Shown: positions 38,601-48,800 of the stretch, piece by piece | Position numbering within the stretch: the stretch's first letter is position 1 | Layout of the letters: the number at the start of each line of letters is the position of its first letter | Source: Candidula unifasciata | Taxonomy: Eukaryota > Mollusca > Gastropoda > Stylommatophora > Geomitridae | Length of the DNA stretch: 64,000 nt | NCBI GenBank assembly: GCA_905116865.2 | Contig: CAJHNH020000224.1 | Location: 2,170,910-2,234,909, forward strand | Direction of reading: 5' to 3' | The notes under the pieces: model-generated | Database searches by the model: none | What the model was told of the DNA's origin: nothing | The model's input: the letters and a program-made list of their open reading frames with translations, nothing else | Position numbers and translations under genes: made by a program

Positions 38601-41600
38601 CTCCTTGTGTATATGACAAGACGTCCACGCCTCCTTGTGTATATGGCAAGATGCCCACGCCTCCTTGTGTATGACAAGAGGTCAATGCCCCCTTGTGTAT
38701 AAGACAAGACGTTCACGCCCCCTTGTGTATATGACAAGACGTCCACGCCCCCTGTGTAATGACAAGACGTCAACGCCCCCTTGTGTATATGACAAGACGT
38801 CCATGCCCCTTTGTGTACATAACAAGACGTCCACACCCCGTTGTGTATATGGCAAGACGCCCATGCCCACTTGTGTATATGGCAAGACGCCATTGCCCTC
38901 TTGTGTATATAGCAGGGCGTCCACGCTATTTGTGTATATGGCAAGACTTCCACACCCCTTGTGAATGGCAAAATGTTAACGCCCCCTTGTGTATATGGCA
39001 AGACGCCTATGCTCCCTTTTGTATGGCAAGACGTCAGCGCCCCTTTTATATGGTCATCAAAATGATTTTGATCGACCCCCATTCGATAGAGTAAGCAATA
39101 CATGCCACCCGGTACAGTCCACAAAAAACTACATAAGTTAGATATGTAAATGCAACATCTCCTGGAAAAAGAAGAGTTGTCACTACGTGACAAAGCCCGA
39201 GTATATCAACAAACGTTGCAGCCTCACTTGACTCAGCTCGATCAGTAAAGACACAAGTTATCGGGTATAGTGTACATCAAAACAATGTCCCAACCCCCAG
39301 ACCAACAGCCATCTTCTCCAGTGTTTAAATGCAAAAGCGTCGACACGCTCCTCAGTCACCAGCCTTTAAAAAATAGTTGCTGAAAAACCAATGGTGCCTT
39401 CTATTTGCTTGGACCCCCCCCCCCCCCCAAAAAATGTAGTCTAAAATGCCCATACCAAAGTGGGAGTAATGAGAAAATATTACAATCCTAGTTGTCTGTA
39501 GCGCATAGTGGAGCTGTGGCCTTACAACGCCATACCAAAGTTGGGACTGAAGATGTCAAAGCTTGGTTAAGTCACGAAATACATACATGTTGCATAAACC
39601 CTACATAGACATTTTAAGATACGTCAGATTATAGCCGGTGGTATTAACCAAGAATTCTAAGCTAATCAGATTTATATGAGATCTTTACGAAAAGACAACG
39701 AATATATGGCGTACTTAGGAACTTGTTTAGACGTGTTCAGTAAATATTCCTGGGCACTCCCTATAAAAACAACTGGAAAAGCTTTATTGGAGGCGGTCTG
39801 TTAAATATTTGCTGAGCGAAAACCTATTAACTTACAAACAGACAGAGGATCAGAATTTATTATCATGTTTCTCCTTGGTTAAAGACAGGTGGTGAGGCGA
39901 TGTTTAAAGAGGGTGTCTGTATAGGTTTGCAGGTAGCCCGAGATGCTTTAGTTGGTCGGAACTTAGGAAAAGCGTTTAGAGAACACGCCAAGAAAACTGG
40001 CAAATGTTGCTTCAAGGAGCTGTTGATCACGTTGCTGGCAGCCAATCAGACACCGGGATTCGGAGAAGATTTACAGTGCCACCTGGTAAACCTTTACGTA
40101 AAAAGATTTAAAGCATCACCCCGACCTCGTCGTCCTCATAAACACTAGCCGTCCCACAAGAAAAAGTACTCGGGTATCTTTGATAATGTATTTGATTAAT
40201 CATAGTTCCTATGAATGTCTTCATTCAAGTTTGGATTTGTTTAGCGTGCCATCAACACAAACAGTGGTTGAGGAGGGTAGGTTTGTGGAGATACATCCAT
40301 TGGTGTCACAAGCCCTGGGAGCCTCAATAGAGTTTGTCATCTCCGGAAACATTGAAGAATCCTTAGTTTTTTCAACACCTTTTTACACACCAAATCTAAA
40401 GTCACATTAAGCAACGGTGACAGTATACCCACGGACCCCAACGTGGCACATGTCAACTATCACATGTTCAGTTTTTTCCCAAGTCGATGTTTTCCTCAAG
40501 GATCTTTTAATTACACCAGTGAAAACACTTATCAGTATAGAGCCTACTTGGAAGCACGTTGTTGAATCATGGCAAAGAGGCCAAGAAGAGACTTGTTTTC
40601 ACCACCATGTCTCAACAACGTGCCTGGTATTATGGATGATAATCAAGATGCTGGTAATAAAGGACTAAAAATACGCTGACAGTTAGCCTATGTTAGCCAA
40701 GAAATAGATATGATGGAGTGCTTACACGGTAATATTTTTGCTCAAGACCACTACCTAATAACCAGCGTGGATGTCAAGATCAAACATACACCTTTAAAGG
40801 ATGTCTTTAGTATTATAGCTTACGACCCAGGTTTTGGTAACAAATTTGTAATAACGCACACTTCTCTAATGGTACAAAAAGCCAAATTTAATCTTTCTGG
40901 TCCATGAAAAAGCTTTAACCAAGACCAATGCCAACTATCCTTTGAAACGTGTGAATTTGAAACTATTTCTGTACCCAAAGGAATATTGCCTCACACCCTA
41001 GAGCGTCTCTTTCTCAGTCAGACGCCCACCAGACTAGTGATCGGACTAATTAACTTTGAAGCTTTTAACTGCTCCTACAAGGCTAACCCCTTTAGTTGTA
41101 AACATTACGGGTTAACGAATTTGAACGTAGGTGTAGATGGATGTAGTGTGTCCAGGAAACTATTAACGCCAGTTTATGAAATAATCGCTACGTGAAAGAT
41201 TTTTTTTTGGGGGGGGGGATACTATATTGGCTATTAACTGGTGTGTAAAGATGCTGGTAATGCTGTTGGATACAGACATTATAAGAATGGCTGACACACT
41301 TTACACTTTTGGCCTGTCGCCCAGCCTGTTGAGATTAAAAGGTAGGCTGCTGCAGTGAAGAAAAAAAACCAATCACTCTTGACATCAGCCGGCCGCCATT
41401 TTGTACTAAGGATAAAGAGGGAGTCTGCTGCAAACAAATCGATAAGAATGCGCGCTTAAATAGACTCCTATACTAGTAATAGATTCCGCAATTTTTAAAA
41501 AAAAGTATGGAGGTAGGTTTTTGCCAGAATTTGTTATAGATCTATAATCACATGCACGTGTTATCACATTAATTTAATTTTTAATGGTGCATGTACAAAC

Positions 41601-44600
41601 AGCTCATGACAAAAATACGTCTCTGGCGTTTTGATTTATAAATAGTATTAAAATATTTTTTAAATTAAATTGAAAGAAAAAAATAATTTTTTTATTACGA
41701 TGGATTACGTAATGTAAAAAGGCAATCAGTTTCAAAACTGCTTGACGGCGCCTTCACCCCCCTTTCACCCCCCCCCCCACCACCACCCCCCCCCCCCCCC
41801 CGGTTAGAGACCACTGAGTTAGAATAAGCTCCCATACAATTTTTTTCCAACCTTTTGTAGGTTTGCTTGAAGTATCAGGTATAGAATCTAGTTGATTAAA
41901 ATAAATGTCTCCAAATGTAAACCATGGTTGCTAAGGAGAAATATGTGAAGTTGGGAATATAACCATAAAATAAGGACACATATTTTAAATAACTATACAT
42001 AATGGTGAAAGTAATGCGTGTAGTTTCCAAATATACACCTTACATAAATATCAATGGAAAATATTTCTCATCAGTCATTTTAGTAGTGTTCTTTCTTAAA
42101 AGTGTGGGTAAGCACCATCAAGGGAATTAAACTGTTGAGAGCATGCCTACTCCTTAGAAGAAGAATATGGGATTTTGAGCTGAAATTATGTTTAAAATTA
42201 CTCAGAATACAATAGCAGTAGACATTTTACAATGAAAGAGAGGCAGGGTCCAACTAGCACAAAGATGATAAAAGTGATTTTTCCTAATCTGGGCTATGAT
42301 GAGAGCGACTTTCTGTAAAGGACCTACTAAATGCCTGCTAAATGATGATGTTCACCCAGCGGTAATGTTTTGCTTCACTGAAAATAAAAACTATTATATA
42401 TTTTTGGTTTCATTCCCTATGTGGTTAGGGTACTCTGAAAGTACTGGAGAGTTTTGGAAAATGCCGTTCTGGTCTCAAGACTCAGTTAAGGGAAAATATT
42501 TTGGTCATATCAAGTGCAACGACGGATTGGAAAAAATTATAGCAGAAGGCATGGTACCAGGAAGGAGGGGCAGGGGCCGACCGACATGAAGATGGGTACA
42601 GAATATAAGTGACTACTTGAGTATGAAAGTACATGAGGTGGGAGAGCTGGCAAGAGAACGAGTTTCTTTCAGGCAGACAGTGATGAGAGCGAAGTTCTGA
42701 AAAGGACCTGCTTCATGATGATGATGTGGTTAGGTTCGATTTTGGGAAGGAGAGAGTGGGGAAGATCGGTATAACTGCTAATTAGCAAGCATGTCGTAAA
42801 ATACAACTTAAGTGTTTCATAAAATTGTATTTGTTGGGCCAAAAAGCGCATAAATCAGTACTAATTAGTAATCCAGAGCACAACATGCCAACAATCCTTT
42901 TCAGAGCTAACACAGAAAAGCAGTGGTTCACAACCCCACTGATGCGGCAACCCTTTAATACAGTTTAATACAGTTGGGGCCTCCCTCAGTCATGCAATTA
43001 ATTTCGATGCTACTTTATGGCTTTTGGTAAAGATTGTGTAGGCCGTCTTTGTATAGTTAACCTTGAGTTTCCATCTTTGGCAGTAATCGTGCAGTCTTTC
43101 AAGGACTCCATTTAGTCTGTGGGCTGCACTTTCGACATTTTCATGACTCTGCCATATTGCTATAGTTCGTTCAACATCTCGTGAACACACTTGCAAGCCA
43201 TTTTCTCGAAACTGCCTGTTAGATCGCAACTATTTTTTACATGCAGTCTTAGAATATCTATGACGCAAAAACAGTGGTATTCCATGGATGTCCAGGATGC
43301 TGAATACCGGACAATTCCTGTAATCTTTTTGAACCATTGTAAACGAGGGAAGTGAACTGTTCGATTTTGCAGTAAAAATCTGAATTTCCGGTTCTCCTTG
43401 AGTAACAGCCAGAAGTGCGCTGTACCAATTCTAAAAGAAATAGAGTTGTGTTTCTGTCTTCCCCTTTGACATGTAGCTAAGGTGGATCTCACAGTGTGTT
43501 CATTTCACGCCACCAGATTGCCTCCTTTTTCGCTGAGTTCTATGGCTCTAAGCATGGCCTAAGCATGCGTAGTTGGGGCACGCTCTGAGTCCATGTGTCT
43601 TCGCCACAGTTTCCGGTATTTAGGCAGGTAAGCGTACCTGTTTTCAATTCCTAAGACAGCTCAGCGATCTGCCACAGATGGCAGTACGGTGTAGTGCACC
43701 GGGTTTATTATCGAGGTTTGCTTGCTGCTTTAGATCCATTGTGCTTGCCTGAACATGTACTGTTGTGAGATCAGAATCTGAATTCTTAGAGAGGTAAATC
43801 TGTAGCTAAAGGAGAGAAAGAATACATAACTGATTTTCAAAATTTATTTGATCTGTTTTATTTTTAAGGTACACGGGTTGGTTGGTTGATTGTTATCATG
43901 AAAATAACCGTTGTTTGGTGGACATTGAACCTAACCTTCAAAAAAGTTCACTGTATCTGTAAGTAAAAAAAAAAAGAAATGTGCTTACCTATCTTGAGAA
44001 CATTTGTTTCCTCCTGTATTTTGCTCATCGTGTTATTGTTTATTGTACTTGTTGTTGTAGATCATAATTTATAAGCATATGGAATGTCATACCCTGGGAA
44101 TTGCAGTTGAACCTTCACGCTGTGCTTGTAGCATTAAAATAAGATAGACTGAAACAAAAGATATGGAAACGGTCTGAAAGGGCAGAAATACACACACATT
44201 GTATTGTTGCAGTAAACGTCTGCTTGAACTTGCTATCTGCTCTGAAACTAGGCATATAAATAAAATTACCTGACATCCTTGTTGCTGAAGAGGAGTTGTA
44301 CATATTTTGGTCAAAGACAGTTTGATCTTCTATTGAGGCAAACATCATAAATGTTGCAGAATTTCAAGCAAAGTATCCATTGTGAAGAAGTGATTGCATA
44401 TTGTGTCATAAAGTCCATAATCACTGAACAAAATCAAATAAATCACTAAACCTTACCTTGGAGACAAGGATGATCTCTAAAGATGTGAAGGAACTTATGA
44501 ATACAAACAAATGTTAATATCACTGAACAATGGTATTTTACTTTCTGAGTTGTAGCCTATGAAGATATATAATATTCATGCTCTTAACACTACAAGGATA

Positions 44601-45249
44601 AAATGCTCTATGAGACATTTAAGGGACACGCAAAACAGGTCTAATGTAATGAGTATTTACAGTGATAGGAGTTGGAGATTAAGAACCAACATCATGGCAC
44701 CCAGGGCATTCCCATAAGGGCTCTGTCCCCATCTTCAGCAGCCAGTGCAGTTTCAGTACTTGATTTTGCCAATAGCACAATGATTATAATAACTATATGT
44801 CAATCTGGCCTTTTATCAGGGCTTGCCGTTTTCTGGATCTCCTGATATCTCCTTCTGCAATATTTTTTTCAGTCCACGTTGATCTTTGGCTCTTCTGCAC
44901 TGCTTACTGGCTCTCTAAAGGCATCAACCACATCTACATTATCATGCACCAAACCTCTACCAAGCAGTGTTGTTCTTATTGTTCGTCTTTATAAGTGATG
45001 AGGACCAGTCCTTTCATCCACTGGTGACTGGATTAGGTTTTGTGAGTGCACAGTTGGCTGATAAAGCTATATAGGGCATTAAACGTTCTCGAGCAGTGTG
45101 GACAAATTGAGGCCCTATCTCTATAGTGATTTGCTTCAGTGTCTTTCCCATCTTGTCTTTTCTGAATTACTACTGCAGCTCTAGCAGCTTCATTTCCCAC
45201 AGCTCCTCGATGAAGAGAGGAGCGTCAGGATGAGTGGTCATATGACTTC

Positions 45250-45328
<79 letters not shown>

Positions 45329-45723
45329 TGAAATTATATTTGGCTTTCGCTGCTTATGTCGCCCCTTACGATGCCGCCTGAAGCGACCGATCTTTATATC
45401 ATAGCACGGCTCGGTCATGCCTAGACCATACTCAATATTCTCCCGACCTGCACCGGGTGATTTCTTTTCTAGTTTTCTAGCCTAAAATCGACACTGAAAA
45501 GGCAGAGCGATTTGAGAGTGCTGGGGGCGTTATCGCCAATGCGACATAGTCGCTGAAAGAGATGTCAATGAATGGGTTTCGTGAATATTTCAAAGTATAT
45601 GAACGTTGGCAAAAGTGTGTAGTTGCGGATGGGGAAAAATTCTGAAGGTAACCTAGTGTAAATAATTAAATTTTTATTTATTTTTACCCAATACTCACAT
45701 TCCGGAAACCTTTTGTAGCCACC

Positions 45724-45816
<93 letters not shown>

Positions 45817-48800
45817 AGTTAGAGATGGAGAAGCGGATCGTAAACAAAATGGTTCTATGCTATAATATGTTGCACAAATATTCATGTTTATTCATTTTTA
45901 GGTTCTATGATAAACAAAACTGTGCAACATAAGTCAGAAAAAGGATATCCATGACAATGCAAAGATTGGAAAGCATCAAAAGTCTACAGCTACCTAAATA
46001 GCTTATCGCAGAAGTCGATAAGCATAAAGGTATTTCAAGTCACTTGGGGCAAGCGAGTGCATGGGATAGGAAAGCTGGCGAAGGACAGTTTAGTTCAAAC
46101 AGACTGTGATAAGGCCGATGTTCTGAAAAGAACCTGCTACATGATCTAACCAACTACATTTAATGGATACATCTGTGCTTGTGCCTTAACATATTACTAT
46201 TTTCTTTTAGCTAGCACTCTAGTAATAAGATACAACTTTTTTTCAGATACAAAGGACATTCCTTAAAGGACTACAGCCATGTGCAACATGTCAGTGGGAA
46301 GGCTTTGGTTATAAACCTGGGATGTGACAGTGGCTTATTGGAAACCAAGAAGAGTGTGGATGGAGATGGTGCCGCCTTGTATTTTCTTTTAGCAGGATGG
46401 TAAAGTTTACGTTGCTTAGTGAAAGTTACATTCCACACACTAATAAAGTCTTTTTATCTTTGCTCAACCTTCTGCTTTTTCTTCAGCATTCGAGCCCTAG
46501 AGGTTCACTGCTGCACATATGACCTGCCTACACTTATCACCGTAATTGGATTGCCCTCCTCAATCAAAATTTGTGTAGGTCTACTTAAATATTATATCTC
46601 CATCACCATCTTGATCTGCCTTATGGTCTACACACATTCAGCTCTTGTGTGTACATTTTTTTTTGGGGGGGGGGGGGGGGGGTCTCTGTTATCCGCTTCT
46701 TTCTCTTTGTGCCCTAACCCTAACGTCTTTGCTATTAATTAGTGGTTATTTAAACATTATGAACTTTATCATTGCTCCTCAGACTCTATTCTCTGCTGTT
46801 TGCATCTGTTATTGGTCCTAAGATTCATCGTAAGACTTGTCTTCAAAAATGTGTAATAAGGACTAGTTTCTTTTACTTCTACTTCAGGTTTCAGGGCCAT
46901 ATAGAACAATTATTCTTGTAAGTGTTTTAAATATTTGGATCATGGTATTATGAGACAGAACATTTTTTTAATGCAGATTTTGTAAGGCATAGTGTACTTT
47001 ATTTCTATATTGTATTCTAGATTTCGATTCTACTCTTAGTAAGTAGCAGCAGTTTGCACCTAACTACGTGCATGTTTATGTTCTTTTGATTTTTTATATT
47101 ATCTATGTGTATGTAGCTGGAGTTTTTAATCCTTTCCATGTCTTGTTATTACTTGTTGCATATCGGAAGGTCGTAGGTTCGGGTAATGACAGAGCAATGA
47201 CTTTTTTTTTAATGGCTTTGGCTCCCAGGTCAAACCAACTTTGAATGGATACCAAGTATAGTCTGGGAAGTAAAGTTGGCCGCTGTGATGTTGATCACAT
47301 CACCCGCCGATTGCTGATTGGTTAATAAATATAGTTCTAGCACTATACACCCAGTATGCTTGTAGGCATCGAAAAGGGTCCGCTACTTTTACAGAAAGTA
47401 AACTAATTAGCTTCCCCTTTAAACTGCTTTCTTTAAATGAGTCAGCCTATAATACATTTTCTCCACCTTATAACTAGGTCATATGCATATTCGAGAGTTG
47501 TTTTTTTTTTTAAATTACTTTTGTGTAGAGTCATGTGGAAAAGAAGTTCGGACAAGACAACTATCTATCTATTTGTTGTATTTCTCTGCCTAATGCTGTA
47601 AGGCGTCGCTGGCACGGCTAATTATCGGTTACTGTGAAAGTGCGCGTTCATTAGCTTGTCTCATGGTAATACAAATCAGTTTCAGCGAGTTGTTAACTCC
47701 ATGTATCCATATTCTTCTGGCCTTCCTCTGCATCTTGATGTTTCCATTCTCTTGCTGTGTGCTCTTACAACCAATGCCACTGGTTTCATTCTGACTAGGT
47801 GGCCAAATCAATTCAGTCTCTGTTTTAAAATAAATCTAATTACATGTGATTTTCCCACAATTCTGATTTCGTTTATTTCATATCGCTTCTTGTTATGCTG
47901 ACTGCTTTTCTTAAAAACCTCATTTCACATGTCGTTAGTTTCCGTTCCTGTTCTTTTGTTAATGACCACTCTGGTCATTGCTAATAATGATGGTTAAAAT
48001 AAAAATAATTGCATTGATTTTTTTTTCTGTTAGTTCCCATTGTTATTGCTTGGTATTTGAGTATTGGGAAAAGTTTACAGGTAACACTGTTTGATTGCTG
48101 GATTCTAGACTCGATCTCTCAGTCCAGTCTGCCTTATGATGTGAAGATTCTTCCAAGATATTTTATTTCGCCCACCTGTTTTAGTGTATCGACCTATACA
48201 CCGCAATTTGCTTCAATTTTTTCCCCTCCAAACTTGTTTTTATTATTTTGTATGTTTTCAGTCTAATGCGTGACCCACTTCTTCTATTAATTCAGCAGCA
48301 ATTCCATAAGTACGAAATCCTTTTTTTTTTTTTTATGTGTTATGAATTGGAGTATTTACTCACAATCTGATTCTTCAATATTTAATTTGCATGCTAGCAT
48401 CTCTTCCTATGTGAAAATATTTATTGATTTTCACAGTTTAAAAAAGTATCATTTGCATCTGTTAGGTATTTATCGTTTACCCATTGTTACCTTTTAAATC
48501 ATATGTGCTGTGTTGATGTCTCCCTTTCACTGCCTTCAATTCTTTGAAAAGCTTTCTGAATTCATATTGTTCGGATGATTCATTTCCAATTCTTTAACAA
48601 TATTGCTAATGTATTCTCGTTCCTGCTGCTTATTTACTTTGTATCTTTCCTAAACATTTTGTTCTATATATATTTTTTTTTAATTTATATTTTATTTTGT
48701 ATGGTTTCGGTCCCATTTAAGCTTATCAGTCTGGTGTTTCTTCACTTAATGTCTGTTTCTTAACATTCTGCTCAGTTTCTGAATAGAATTCTGCATAGAA

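Larger units (their letters stand above)
39688..41477 (+). mobile_element. Maverick/Polinton remnant, copy 2
   Basis: Contains an integrase core, a basic ORF and a broken capsid gene in the same orientation. It ends with a terminus (41385-41477, ggccgccattttgtactaag ... ctatactagt) that matches the right end of copy 1. The left terminus was not found and the region between capsid and terminus is deleted. It lies inside the 10-kb separase intron. Confidence 0.8.
33810..43868 (+). other. separase intron of about 10 kb
   Basis: Contains SINE-A, an inverted-repeat element, LINE scraps, SINE-B, a minisatellite, a Polinton remnant and a SPIN-like fragment. Stretches 35110-36800, 39050-39660, 41480-42280 and 43500-43868 show nothing I recognise apart from homopolymer tracts (C-rich at 41759-41801 and 36885-36894). 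Confidence 0.75.

Noticed and set aside
38332..39045. CRISPR-like array
   Set aside because: Units are contiguous with no unique spacers, and the genome is eukaryotic.
38150..39193. 347-codon minus-strand repeat protein
   Set aside because: Produced by a 30-bp minisatellite whose length is a multiple of three; it is open in other frames as well and lies in a separase intron.
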